Shown: positions 22,600 through 34,055 of the stretch, in pieces
Layout: each line of letters starts with the position of its first letter
Numbering within the stretch: position 1 is the stretch's first letter
Source of the DNA: Larimichthys crocea
Lineage: Eukaryota > Chordata > Actinopteri > Sciaenidae
NCBI RefSeq assembly: GCF_000972845.2
Contig: NC_040017.1
Location: forward strand, 26,418,944-26,482,943
Direction of reading: 5' to 3'
Length of the DNA: 64,000 nucleotides
Translations under genes and position numbers: made by a program
The notes under the pieces: model-generated
What the model saw: only the letters and a program-made list of their open reading frames with translations
What the model was told of the DNA's origin: nothing
Database searches by the model: none

Positions 22600-22860
22600 T
22601 ACAAACACTAACCCTCCCCCGGTGCTTTGAGTCCGCACAGCCCGGCTAACAAACAGAGTAACAGCAGCTACAGCTGGAAGAAGTTTACTTCACTGTCCAT
22701 CATAAACTCTGTAAATCACAGAGAGTCAGAGGGAAAACCAAAAAACATTTTCTCCATAAAGTCTGATCCAGTTTCACCAAAACACATTTGGTGGCGTGTG
22801 ACTCGTGGGTGATCGTACCCTGAGCACAAAGTCACCGTTACCTGATTTGAAGTCAGTGTA
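22600..22860 (-). repeat. Dispersed repeat, copy B (inverted relative to 17940-18175)
   Basis: The reverse complement of about 22690-22800 matches copy A: the same 'ggtgaaactggatca', 'tttatggagaaaatgttt' and 'gatttacagagttt' blocks in the same order. Two inverted copies of one family about 4.6 kb apart are expected from independent insertion. Confidence 0.7.
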
Positions 22861-23252
22861 GCATCAACAGGATTAAAAATTATGTTAGTTTAAAGTTACA
22901 CAGTGTTGTAGGATCCTGAAATATTTATTTTTCATACTCAGGCAGAGTGACACTTGGGATCGTAGCACCATTTTCCATCTAATCAATGTTATAGGTTTTT
23001 TAGGTTTTGACATTAAGTTTCAGTTTTGGCCCTCCAGCGGAAAAAGTTTGGTCACCACAGATTTAAACACTACAATTATGTTTTAGACAACTAGAGTGGC
23101 CAATAAAAAAATAAAAAAAAAGAGCGGAGCAAGCTTCACGGTCATTAAAACATCACGTTAACCTTTTTAAGAGATCAACGGTCAGCGCGTGGAATCCCAG
23201 GAATGATCCCACAACTGTGGAGACGCACAAAGAGGAGAACCACCTCTGTCAC

Positions 23253-23254
<2 letters not shown>

Positions 23255-23294
<40 letters not shown>
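23255..23294 (+). repeat. (TG)n microsatellite, 40 bases
   Basis: A pure dinucleotide run. Confidence 0.98.
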
Positions 23295-23295
<1 letters not shown>

Positions 23296-24129
23296 AGACA
23301 CAAACGGCAGCATTTTAAAGACAGCATGCAGAACAGCGTGGATTTATGTGAAAGCTCATAAACCTCCACCAGAGGTGGTGTTTTTTTCACCCAGACGACC
23401 CCCCCACCCCCCAACATCTGTCCACAATTACCAACACATGATGCACTCACGTCCAAACTTCAACAGCAATTTGTCTGCTCGGTGTTTTGTGCAGTTATGG
23501 AGTTTGTGAATGGAACTGCTGCTGTTTTTATTCTGCAGTGAAATGCACTCACCTGTGACGTTCACAGAGACCTGAGTACATAAAGTATTGGTGTGGGTAG
23601 ATTTTCTAATCTGGATGAACACGGAATCATTAAGACTTATCAGATACCGGGTGATGAAGAAGAACTGCTCCTCTTTCCTGTAAAGACAGCTGCTTTGGTA
23701 CAGTAGTTTCTAAAAATACATTTGCTCTGATTGGAATAGTAATTGGCTCTTTTATAAACAACATGCAGTGTAATCCTCTTTGCTCTGTGACAGTCGCGTC
23801 ACGTTTGTTTCACTCATAAATCTTTGGTCGGTTGACGCGATCGAGGTCAGCGGCTCCTTCCAATCTCACAGAGTGGTCGAGCCTCCTCGTCTGCATCGAC
23901 TCTTCTATTGATTCCCGGGACAAAACTGGACGAGTGTCGGGTGGGAGGACAATTATGCATAAAGGGGGAAGTGGGAGTGGACGGCCTGGGCTGTGCACTG
24001 TTAGCGATGGGTGGCAAAACAAGGACATGAACAAGATCTGAATAACAAGCTGCAAGTTTAGGAATGAATGCTCCAGAGATGCATTAATACTAAATGATAC
24101 TGGGTGGATTTTTTTTAATCTTTATGTGA

Positions 24130-24225
24130 CGGATACAGCGAGCGGCCACAGGTCGGGGTCCGACCCTGGGCCGAGCCTTCGTACATGCAGCACACGCTCT
24201 ACCAGCTGAGCTAAGCAGCTCCCAT
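24130..24225 (-). mobile_element. tRNA-derived SINE head
   Basis: Read on the minus strand, the segment has a tRNA-like A box (ttagctcagctggtag), an anticodon-arm region and a degenerate B box (gggtcggaccccgac). The phrase 'catgtacgaaggctcggccc' is familiar from a widespread fish tRNA-derived SINE. The sequence lacks a normal tRNA fold in the anticodon and acceptor arms, so a functional tRNA is unlikely. No long 3' body is recognised, so the copy may be truncated. Confidence 0.65.
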
Positions 24226-24367
24226 CCTTTAATTTTTAATAAGAATACATAAAAATGTATTCACAAAGAATATTTTAAAATGTATATCAGCATTATAATA
24301 AAGTTTTCCTTGTGGTGGAGATCAGAGATTGGAAGTCTTGCCAAAGCAAAAACCTGTGTATGCAAAT

Positions 24368-24370
<3 letters not shown>

Positions 24371-24410
<40 letters not shown>
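24371..24410 (+). repeat. (TG)n microsatellite, 40 bases
   Basis: A pure dinucleotide run. It is preceded by an octamer sequence, atgcaaat, at 24360-24367. Confidence 0.98.
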
Positions 24411-24411
<1 letters not shown>

Positions 24412-25826
24412 CATATGTGAATAATAAGGGTCATTTGGGGGAGATGTAAATACATGAATCATTTATTAACTGATACGTAGCGTACAAATACTCCAGGTGT
24501 GGCAACACGGGGAGCCAAGTCACTACGACCAGAAGTGCAGAACCCATCGATGCCTTTTAATATTGTGGAGGAACAAAACTGTGTCAGAAGTGAATTATAG
24601 AAGAGGATGATGATGATGAGAGGAAAATTAAAAACCAGAGTAAGTTAATAGACCGTGTGCTGCTCCTCGACTAAGCTTCCAGCAGGGGGCAGCAGCGGCC
24701 CAACATCTGCGGCGCTCAGCTGATGTTACATCCTGAATATCCATTTAGCTGCAGTCAGCCTTGACCCAGTGTTAGAGAAGACTGTGCAGCACTGAACTCT
24801 GCAGGGAAAACAGGTGTGAGCTGGTCCCACCTGCCGACGATGACCTTGTTCTGATTTCTCCAGACTTTGTTTTATTGCAGGGCGCAGCGAGCGGAGCGTT
24901 TCTTTTTCAATCACGGAGCCGGTGATGACCTGATGCATCCCATCAAACGTCTGCTTAAATGTTTATCGCGGCTCTTCTGACCTCATGGGTTATCTCAGAG
25001 GTCTGAAATGTGACACTGCAGCTGGCTCGTGTCTCGGCTCTTCTTCCTTTTTCTTTTGCTTTTGAGTCACGACCAAACATTTTTTGTCACATAACTGGGA
25101 ATTCCAGACTCTGGTTCCAAAACGAAAAATCCATAACTGGAAAATCTCCTCTTCCTTAACCCGACTCCATGAGAGTAAAAGTCATGTGGAACCCTGGGTA
25201 ACATTCGCTGTTGGTGAAACTGAAGCGTGTGCATTCAGATTATGACACAGAGGGAAAAAATGACTTATTACTGTAACTCTGCTTCCCCCAGAAACGACAC
25301 GCGTGCTGTTCAAGAGAACTCTGAGAGCTGCTTCAAGTGTTCAAGGGTCAAGGTCTGAGGCCGAACAGGAGTGTGCAGAACAAAACCTCTGAAAACTATC
25401 TCACTAACATCTGCTCAGAGCTCCAGCCTAATAAAAACTCAAGAATGCTGCGAGTCTGTGTGCTTTACTGCTTATGGGGCTACTTCACTTTTTCCATATG
25501 CTGCAGCAGCGTGGACGCTCTGGCAGTGTGGGACCCTCACGGTTCAGCTTCCAACACATTTTGTCTCCGCTCCAAATATATAAATGCACACATCCAGCCG
25601 AAACTGTGCTACACTCCACACACCATGCAGAGCAGCTCGTGCAATTAGGCGGCGGCGTGCAGGCCCTTTGTCCCTCCGAGCGCCGCCTGCTATTCGTGGT
25701 GCAGAATCTGTTTCAGGCTGCAGCTTTGGGATCCTTCTGCCTCGGATTTGCCACGTATTTCCAGAGCAGGAGACTGGGCTCACCGGTGCGTTTCTCATGG
25801 CGATGTGAAATAGTGTGAGAGAGCTC

Positions 25827-25829
<3 letters not shown>
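24411..25829. other. Intergenic sequence, no gene recognised
   Basis: The segment contains overlapping open frames of 70-114 codons near 25337-25818 in all three plus frames. Overlap of this kind is expected by chance in moderately GC-rich sequence, and none shows a recognisable domain. Confidence 0.45.

Positions 25830-25891
<62 letters not shown>
25830..25891 (+). repeat. (TG)n microsatellite, 62 bases
   Basis: An uninterrupted dinucleotide run, the longest pure one in the window together with that at 56283. Confidence 0.98.
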
Positions 25892-25892
<1 letters not shown>

Positions 25893-26057
25893 ACAGGAAG
25901 CACAATGTCACCTTGACTACAATCTACAGGAGGCATTGAGGGCGCACCGCATCTGTACAGCACTGGACAGAGAAGCAGAGAGGGAGTAGAAGGTATTTGC
26001 GTGCGTCTCGGAGTGTGTGTGAGAGAATATGCCAAATGTGTGAGTGTGAATGTGTGT

Positions 26058-26096
26058 GTGAGAGAGAGAGAGAGGGAGAGGGAGAGAGAGAGAGAC
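26058..26096 (+). repeat. (GA)n-rich purine tract
   Basis: A run of GA dinucleotides with GGGA interruptions. Confidence 0.9.
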
Positions 26097-26109
26097 TGAG
26101 GCGGGTATA

Positions 26110-26200
26110 GCTCTCTCAGACAGCTCACAGCGCTGGAGGATCCCTCTTCAGATCCAGGCGGAGCGACGCAGAGATGTCAGGCGCAGCACACACAGGTGGG
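26110..26200 (+). promoter_or_regulatory. Candidate alternative first exon upstream of nova2
   Basis: An ATG at 26174 is followed after 22 coding bases by a good splice donor, cacag|gtgggt (exon end 26195). The frame leaves the exon in phase 1, which is the phase in which nova2 exon 2 (44308) is entered. The 60 bases before the ATG are GC-rich and ATG-free. This is an observation of compatible signals only; no transcript evidence is available. Confidence 0.2.
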
Positions 26201-26571
26201 TCACACAGCAGCCGAGGGGACAGGTGAGGCAGGCCGGGCGCTCAGGTTTCACGCTTCCTGTGTCGTAGGGGCATGTTTTCACCGTTACGAACACGCAAGA
26301 CTGCCAAACATGTTCAGATCTGTGCAGGGGTTGTTTTTTCTGGTGCAGGTAGAGGCTGAGCAGGCCTGCTCTGTGGCCTGAGGGTCATCAGGAGCTTTGG
26401 AGGCAACAAAAAATTTAAGATTCACTGAGAGAAAAAAAAAAAAACACAAACATTAAACTGTATTTTTATTTTCTTCTCCTTCAATAAAAACTCTCTCTTC
26501 CAACTTTGATGCACTTGCTCATTTGTGAGACTGAAACTGAAGCACTGAGCTCTCCTCCTGCAGGTCTCCAG

Positions 26572-26599
26572 GTGTGTGTGTGTGTGTGTGTGTGTGTGC
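26572..26599 (+). repeat. (TG)n microsatellite, 28 bases
   Basis: A pure dinucleotide run. Confidence 0.97.
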
Positions 26600-27174
26600 T
26601 GACAGAAACACACGGGCCGGCTTCAGACCTCCAAACAGCCGCACCGGGACCGTCAGGCTCCCGTTCAACCATAATTGCATTTGCCGCGACTGTAACGGGA
26701 GTGAAAAAAGAATCATGCATCCTTCTCCTCTCCGTCATGTGACTCCACCGGGCGAATATTTCTGCGTCCTTTTCGTTTCGCCGGAGAAATTCAGCCTCGG
26801 CCAATCGCGTCTCGGCGGAGGCGTCGCTTTCTCTCCCGTGATGCCTTCAGGTGGCGTCGGGAATAAGAGACTCGGATCGCATGTTGACTTTAACTGCAGC
26901 CTGTGCTCGGGGTGTCTGTTGACATTGTTGGATTACAACATTCAGAGCTGTGTTTTTATTTGTGCGTAATGACCCTGGATAAAAAAATAAGAACCTTTTG
27001 AGTTAGAACGAGCGGGTCCACGTCCATGGAGTCCACCATGATGGGACAAACCAAACACTGACAAGCTCCACTTGTAGTTTCTCCTTTATCCTTGAACCTG
27101 AAAGGGAGAGGTGAGGGGTTTTCAGTTGGCTGCAATCTGAAACTTGGCCATTGGATTTTCCTAAACATGGCACA

Positions 27175-27375
27175 GGAGGTGTCATGATCGGTGGTTGGAT
27201 CCCCGCTCTGCGTGTTGAAGGGTGCTTGGGCAGGATGCTGAACCCCAAAGTGCTGCTGTTAAATCAAAATAAAAACCTGATGCACCTTGCATGGCAGCTA
27301 ATGCAATGTGCATGAATGTGCATGAATGAGATATGTCGTGCACTGGAAAACTGGACAGTCCATTTAAATTTAAAT
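27175..27375 (+). repeat. Teleost interspersed repeat, 'caccttgcatggcagc' type
   Basis: 'ggtggttggatccccgctct', 'gcttgggcaggatgctgaac', 'tgcaccttgcatggcagcta' and a trailing 'tggacagtccatttaa' occur in the order seen in the copy at 12490-12675 and in fish introns generally. It is non-coding. Confidence 0.65.
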
Positions 27376-27479
27376 TCTGCACACTGGACCTTCAGAAGAT
27401 GAACTTTGTATTTATTGGTTTGTTCTGCTGCACTTTGCTTTGACTTGCACGCCCCAGACAAAAACAAACATTTTTTTTC

Positions 27480-28383
27480 CAAACACTTAGCAAGTGGCGT
27501 TTACGTGACGGACGTGAAGGCATCGCGGGGCCCTGTGACGTAAGCCGCTCCCCTGCGCTCCCTCGCGCAGCCAGTCAGAGAAGGGATGCTCTGAACGCAA
27601 GACTGCAGCATCTTCACCGAGAGCACGAGCAGGAAAAAACGTCTCTTTCTCCGCGTGCCCCTCCAGCTCCGCGTCTCCGGACCCTCCTCAGACACCCCCG
27701 TCACCTCCCGGGTGTTCCTCCATGATCGGAGCCAGGACAGGATCAGAAGAAGACCAGCAAATCAAAAAACCGAACCAGTAACGCATCGGATTCTTTTTTT
27801 TTTTTTTTCTATCATCATCGCTTCACCGATCTCTCCTTTCTTTCTTCTTTCTTCTTCTCCTCTTTTTTTTTGTCTTTCGGTTTTTTTTTCTTTTTCTTTT
27901 ATTTATTGCTCGCTGGCTGTTTTGCAGAGGAGCGCCACCATCCTGCACCGCCTGACATGAGTACGCTCTTTTATCCGGTTGCAGCGGAATGACATACATA
28001 TCCTAGCCCGCATATCAGAAGCTTGATGGAAGATTGACGCTTCTTTTGCACGTTTTTAGTAGCCTAGATCTGTCACTCCTCCATCCGCAGAGGTTTCGGA
28101 TTTTCGCTCCAGCGTCTCTTTCTTTCTTTCTTTCTTTCTTTCTTTCCGTCCCTGCGCAGCATCTCTGTACGCACGGCGCACCACGGAGAAACGCGCAGCT
28201 AACCTTCCCCCGTCCGTAAGAAACAGGCGTATTTTTTCCAATTCCTAAACGCTTTCGCCTTCTCTAAGGACTCATCTGCACGGCTACGCTGCGTAAAAAC
28301 ACACACACACACACACACACACAACGGGAAAAGGGGGGATTTAAACGCAAACGCAGCCCAAGCATCCAAGAGCAAGCTTGAAA
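27480..28383 (+). promoter_or_regulatory. nova2 promoter-proximal region and 5' untranslated leader
   Basis: CpG frequency and GC content rise sharply here compared with flanking sequence. A CRE, TGACGTAA, is at 27536-27543, followed by GC-rich sequence, then T- and C-rich tracts (about 27788-27910). A short upstream frame, ATG 27957 to TGA 27992 (11 codons), lies in the probable leader. A (TTCT)n run followed by ccctgcgcag at 28159 forms a strong 3' splice-site-like signal, so part of the leader may be spliced. (CA)n at 28300-28322 lies 60 bases before the start codon. The transcription start itself cannot be read from sequence. Confidence 0.5.
28114..28146 (+). repeat. (TTCT)n microsatellite
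   Basis: A tetranucleotide pyrimidine run in the nova2 leader, immediately upstream of an acceptor-like gcag. Confidence 0.95.
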
Positions 28384-28540
28384 ATGATGGCCGGCGGAGC
28401 TGTACAGCAAAACGGGATTTTCTCAAATCCTCACCATCACAATCAACAACCACACATGGAGTCCGATCCCCCGGACTCGCGTAAAAGACCCCTGGAGACC
28501 CCGACGGAGGCCAGCAGCACCAAACGCACAAACACGGGAG
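28384..28540 (+). CDS. nova2: nova2 RNA-binding splicing regulator, coding exon 1 (residues 1-52)
   Basis: This is the first coding exon of a NOVA-family protein, a neuronal nuclear KH-domain factor that binds YCAY clusters in pre-mRNA and controls alternative splicing. The ATG at 28384 (immediately followed by a second ATG) is the first in frame after a TAA at 28342. Residues 28-52 carry the family hallmark D-P-P-D-S-R-K-R-P-L-E-T-P and S-S-T-K-R-T-N-T-G, a bipartite basic nuclear localisation signal. Residues 1-27 are a Gln/Asn/His-rich extension (H-H-H-N-Q-Q-P-H) longer than I recall for human NOVA2. The exon ends in phase 1 at cgggag|gtaaga. The nova2 rather than nova1 call rests on the E-E-G-E-Y junction and linkage to gpr4; nova1 remains the alternative. 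Confidence 0.9.
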
Positions 28541-28901
28541 GTAAGAGCCGCGATGAGGATGCGGGGAAAGCTGTTCGGGGTTTTTTTTGGTGAAATGTTG
28601 CTTCGTCCTGAAGGCAGGCTCAGAGGAAGGAGAAGCAGGTTGATCTGATTCTTGACGTACACGGCGGCATGCCACAGCCCCGGATTCAGAGATGAATGTG
28701 TGCTTCAGTTACGCAGTGATAGAAATATAGACGACACCATTTTTTAAAAACCCTCTTTCTAACGAGCGGACAGTCATTTTCCATCAGCATTAAAATAATC
28801 ATGGGCCGCCGCGTCTGATGGAAAGGAAACAATGAGAGGGACGCGGGGGGATCTGGAGGGAAGCCTCCGGTTCCCCTTCGCGCACATCCTGACCGAGCCT
28901 C

Positions 28902-28934
<33 letters not shown>
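28902..28934 (+). repeat. (TTA)n microsatellite, 33 bases
   Basis: A trinucleotide run 360 bases into nova2 intron 1. Confidence 0.97.
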
Positions 28935-28937
<3 letters not shown>

Positions 28938-31900
28938 TGTTTTTATTGCGTCTTAAGATTTGCGCGCATGCAGCCACAGCGGCCATGCTGGAGCCAAAAT
29001 CAGGATGTAAACAAGTGAAAGCCAGATCAGGCTGGTGCGTGATCGCAGGCTCTCATCCCGGTCGACGGATGACCTTGTGATAATCTCACACATCAGCCAC
29101 CATCGCTGCTTTTGTGTACAATTACACAAGCGGATAAACAAGCGGACTCAGATTAACAGCAGGCCCGTGGCGAGCCAGAGAGAACAAGGGGAACCCAGAG
29201 CGGCGAATGCGACAGTCTGTGTGTTACTGCAGCATGTCAGCCTGAATATTTAGATCTCATGCTTTGCTGTCCTGATTTTTAATAACCTGCACTTCAGGAG
29301 GGGAGAGATTATTTATTTTCCCTCTAAATTGTCCAATCATGTTTCTTCATTATTCTGGTTGGATGAAATATGGATATGTCACCATGGCGATCACCATATT
29401 TGGTTTTTGTTTACATGCTGTCATGCGCCAAGCATTCCCATCATCCGGCATTACAACCATCAGTAGCCTCTCCTGGCCATGCACCCCTCCATCATGGACA
29501 TTTGGACATATACACACTTACACTCTTAGATGTGTTACTGACACAACACACAAGTGTCCAGTGCACTCAGAGCAGAGATGATTTAATACAAGCAGCACAA
29601 GATAGAGATTATTATAATCTGTAGCTGTCATGCAGACTGTTAAATCTGACTGTCACTGTCAACATGTCATAATAAAAATAATATAGATGTGTGAGACAAA
29701 AATATTCCAGTTTAAAGTGTTTAAAAAGTCAGTATTTTTTTAAAAATGCACATTTTTAGTTGACCTGCACCTTTTAAAGTTAAGATTAGACTAATATTAA
29801 TATTATTCTGCATGTAGCTGTTTAAATTTGACTCATTTTGACTCTAATGCAACATAAAAACTCTCTAAATTCATATTTACTTTCATGTCAGTGTATCTTT
29901 AAAGTCGACTGACCAGTTCCTGAATTATTAGTGACATTTGAGCATTTTAATTGCATGAATTAATGAATAAAATATGCAAATCAAATTTGATCCCACTGCA
30001 GATTTGAGCCTGCATCATGTTGGACACACTGAGGTGTCATTGTTGGCCTTGTTTTACACTGAAAGGCTCTGAGCAGTGGATGATTTAGTAAAAGTGTTGT
30101 GTAATGTTTTATAAAATCTTCCTAAATCTGCAGAGTCCGAGCAGCCTGTCTCTTTTAGTGCTCACTGACAGGTGGCACAATTTAAAGAAAAAGCTGCTTT
30201 GACCCACAGAGAGTCCCCGACGATCAATACGCTTTTATCTTTCCGGGTGTTTTCCAGCAGTGACAGAAAATTACAGGACAGTCATTTTTAACAGTTTCTG
30301 CAGCTCCCATGACAGCCGTCCTCTGGAGTGACCATCAGACAGAGTGAGTGTCCGGCTGAGGAGGGGTGAGCTGCAGGTTAGTGAGCGCTGTTTAACTGCG
30401 GATCGATGCAGCACTAAAGGCCGCTGCACGCTGTATGTAAAAACCCTGAGCTCCCCCTCAGGGGACCATCCTGCCTGCTGCCTAACAGTCAGACGGCTCG
30501 TCCATTTAGACAAATGAAAAGGTTGGGATGGTGAAGATGATGAGCACGGCCGACCAGGCTTTTACTCAGGCCGGGCCGCCGTGCCGCCAGGTCAAACACC
30601 GCCTTCCTCAGCCGGCAGCATCAGGCTGGTGATCGGGTGACGTTTGGTTGAATATGAACAAGCTGCTCTCGCACACACTTCACCACCACGGCCCCTGAAG
30701 ACTAAACAGGAAGGAGGAATCAGAGCTTGGCTGCAGGTCTTCTGTGAAAACTTTGCACTGACAGTTAATTCAATTCTGTTCCTAAAGAAAAAATGTCTTT
30801 TTGTTCCAGTTACATGGTGCGATAATTTGGTCTTGATGATCTCTACTGTGACTGATATTTACAGCTTGAATTAATCAGATGACTCAGATGAGATTAGCCT
30901 AAATGATTCTTTTATTTTATCACTGATAAGATGCACAAACTGTTTTTTTATATTTCTGGCCCTTGATGCAGAAGAAGAAGAAGAAGACATTCTCTGAGAT
31001 GTTTTTTAATATTCATATTTTGAAGCTGCTGCGCTCAGGCTGCAGTTTTAAAAGTTACAGAAGTCAAAGTGCTGCTAAGAGATCATGATAATGGTTGTTT
31101 CTCTGTATGATTAGTTTACGCGACACACTCCCCACCTATGTGCTTCCTCTCTCTGTAGTGGCCTTCCTGCAGCCCCTATTTGAAACTGAAGGCATTGTAT
31201 TCCCTCACCAAGAAACTGAGACTCATGGTAAGAGAGACTTTGATTTTGATCTTCTACCTGTTTTTTTTATTTATTTTTTTATAATTTTTACTGTAACCTT
31301 CTTCAATGCAGGACTGATTCAGCAGCGACAACACGGACATGTTTTGTTCTGCAGAGTGAAATCTAAATTTTAGGGCTTTTATTTTTTCAAAGAGGTCTGA
31401 CTGCTGCAGGGCCTGACATTTAAACAGGATTTAAAGTAACATGTAACACTTCATATTCTACTCATGATCCAGGATAATGCATGCTGATATTGTTTATATT
31501 GTGTGTTATCAATCCCATAACATCCATTTTCATGCTTTTTTATACAAATCCAGTGTTTCTTTTGCCATGATACCCAACATTACTGCACAGATAATGACCT
31601 TTGACCTCATGCTGTAGCCATATCATCAAACATTTTGGGTTTACGGCTGCCGATGTGTCGCCGAGCACAGAGAAAGTGTCATGGCTGCCGTCTGCACCGT
31701 GCAGCTGCTGCTGGGTAAAAATCACATGACTGCATTTGATCTGTTTTTTTCACAGGTAACATTCAAACTAAAAGAAAGAATCAGGAATATTTCTCTGCAG
31801 TCATGTTTTTGTTTGTTTTTTTTACCCAACAACTGCAGCTATGAAATCTGTCCAGATGTGAAGTTTGATGCAAAGTGTGTTCATGTCCGATCTGTTGGGG

Positions 31901-32183
31901 TGTATCGGGTTTCCAGCTGGTTTGTGTCCGGTGTGTGTGTGAGAGAGTGTGTGAGGACAATAGAGACAGAGCTGATCAGCTGTCAGACAGTAGGAACAGG
32001 GTGATATGGGACCAGTGTTGCCCCGAGGGTCATAAATCACAGCCACATCTTATAAAAAGCTGAAGGTCTTCAAGAAGAAAAGATCAATGAAGAGCTGCAG
32101 CAGCTTCTGTTCACAGTCCTCCTCCTCCACCCCACCCGCTGTTCACTCCTCCACCGACCCGATCCCATTCTTATCGCTGCACC

Positions 32184-32218
32184 CTCCTCCTCCTCCTCCT
32201 CCTCCTCCTCCTCCTCCC
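32184..32218 (+). repeat. (CTC)n microsatellite, 35 bases
   Basis: A trinucleotide pyrimidine run on the sense strand of nova2 intron 1. Confidence 0.97.
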
Positions 32219-33057
32219 CTCTCTCTCTTTGCTCTCACCCCGAGCCAGCAGGGTTCTCCCCCCACATTAAAGGAATTCAGCCTTCCCTCTAATCATGTAC
32301 ATATATGATCAGAGACGTTTAACGAGCTCATTGTTAATATTTGATTTGGTTTCAGGAGTTTAAACATTTTCAAAGCTTAAAAAAAAAAAAAAAAAAAAGC
32401 TCCCAATAATTTAAGAATCTGCTGCTGTCGGCCAATCAGGGTTCAGCATTTTTATTTTATATTTTAAATGAGGTCTTTATTTGTGCAGAGACAGATGACA
32501 AACACGTCAACTTACTCACCTGCACTGCATGAATGTGTTAATAATGAAATATGAAGAATATCTAAGGCCCCAGAATGACCAAATTTACTATTTATTTTCA
32601 AAATTATTTCTGTCTCTTCTTGGTGGAAAACATCCGAACCATGCACAGCACAACTCTCCACCGTTGAGGGTGCAGCATATAAGCAGCACTGCTGATAGAA
32701 ATGACTCAGATTCGGGTCCATTCAAAACAAAATGCAGCTTTCAGGGGGGGAAAAAAGTGCTTGTATAAGCCATTAAGAAGTCTTATGTAAGCGCAAACCA
32801 AATAAATTGGATGTTTTTTATTTATTTATTTATTTATTTTTTTAGATTTTCATGTAGGTGGTCAGAAAATGAACATGTGAGCAGAGACGCCTACAGGTTT
32901 ACCAGTCAGGGAAATGTTTGCTGACCTGGATGTGCAGACTTTTCAGTCTTTTCATCATTCCTCTTCTCCGTTTCCCTTCTTTTTCTCTCCTCTGCTGTCT
33001 CTAAGATATAATACATTCATTTAGTAAATGGATGGACTGGCAAGCCGATGTTTGGAA

Positions 33058-33090
33058 GGGAGGAGGAGGAGGAGGAGGAGGAGGGGGGAG
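33058..33090 (+). repeat. (GGA)n microsatellite
   Basis: A purine run of GGA units ending in six G residues. Confidence 0.95.
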
Positions 33091-33271
33091 CCTTAAAATG
33101 TCCTTGCCAAGTGACATTAGGGGACTAGCAGTAGACCGGAAGAGTGTGTGTGTGTTGTCCTTGTGTTTTCTGGCTTACTTTAGCTGCAAAAAACAGAGAT
33201 GAAGTTTAATGAGAGAGAAGAGGAGGTGTGTGAATGATGTATTACACTGCAGATGGACACACACACTCTCA

Positions 33272-33273
<2 letters not shown>

Positions 33274-33307
<34 letters not shown>
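33274..33307 (+). repeat. (CA)n microsatellite, 34 bases
   Basis: A pure dinucleotide run. Confidence 0.97.
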
Positions 33308-33310
<3 letters not shown>

Positions 33311-34019
33311 GTGCCTGCTGTGTATTGAGCCTTGGCGGCATGAGACAGGCCCTTTGATGCTATTGATCCGAGTGTTTTCTGTGGCTCCCCGAGCTGAGCG
33401 GAGCATCTTTTTTTGGGTCGGTCCGTACAAAAGGAGAGAGAGCCGCCTTCCTCACATTGATCGGCTGTCCGGGGCCGAGGAGGAAGAAGCCCCACATTCG
33501 GCTCCCAGCTCTCAAAAATAGACACCATGCAGGCAGAGCTTCAGAGCTAAATAAGACGTGGAAATCATCTGATTTCATTCTGAGAAAATAAGTGATTGGA
33601 ACGTTCAGCATCGACTGTGTTTCTGTGCGAGTTCTTCATCCTCGCCGTCTTCCGGAACACGGCGTCCTCCTCTGCGACACGCCTGTTTTGTTCACTCGCG
33701 AGCCCGAGCCTTTTCTCCTCCTCTTCCATTCTCTCCATCTTCCCTCTCCTCCTCATCCATACTAATCACGCTCTACTTCAGACCATCACAACTGCACCCT
33801 CCTCCTGTCCTCCTTCACCCTCGTCCTCCCGTCATTTCGTCCTCCACTCCACTCCACTCCTCCCTCCCCCCCTTCATCAATCGCAGGCTGCCATTGACGA
33901 CGCTCGCTCGGCAACCGTTTCCGAGGCGAAGTCGATCGATTCGCAGCCGCCGTCGGGCAGGACTCTGCCAGTAGGTAGCTGCGGCTCCCCTTCTCCTCCT
34001 CCACCCTCTCCTCTTCCTC

Positions 34020-34055
34020 TTTTTTTTTTTTTTTTTTTAAGCCCCTGCGTCAAAG

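Noticed and set aside
24130..24225. Functional tRNA gene on the minus strand
   Set aside because: The A box is good, but the B box is degenerate and the acceptor arm does not pair. The sequence matches a tRNA-derived SINE better.
25544..26128. 194-codon minus-strand open frame, and similar long frames across CA/TG arrays (for example 3611-4261, 54615-55079, 56253-56792, 61198-61830)
   Set aside because: They are open because dinucleotide repeats translate to Thr-His or Cys-Val runs without stops. They have no domain and no homology.
28031..28219. Upstream 61-codon frame in the nova2 leader as an N-terminal extension
   Set aside because: It begins at a non-ATG codon, is not in frame with the nova2 start, and an in-frame TAA at 28342 precedes the nova2 ATG.
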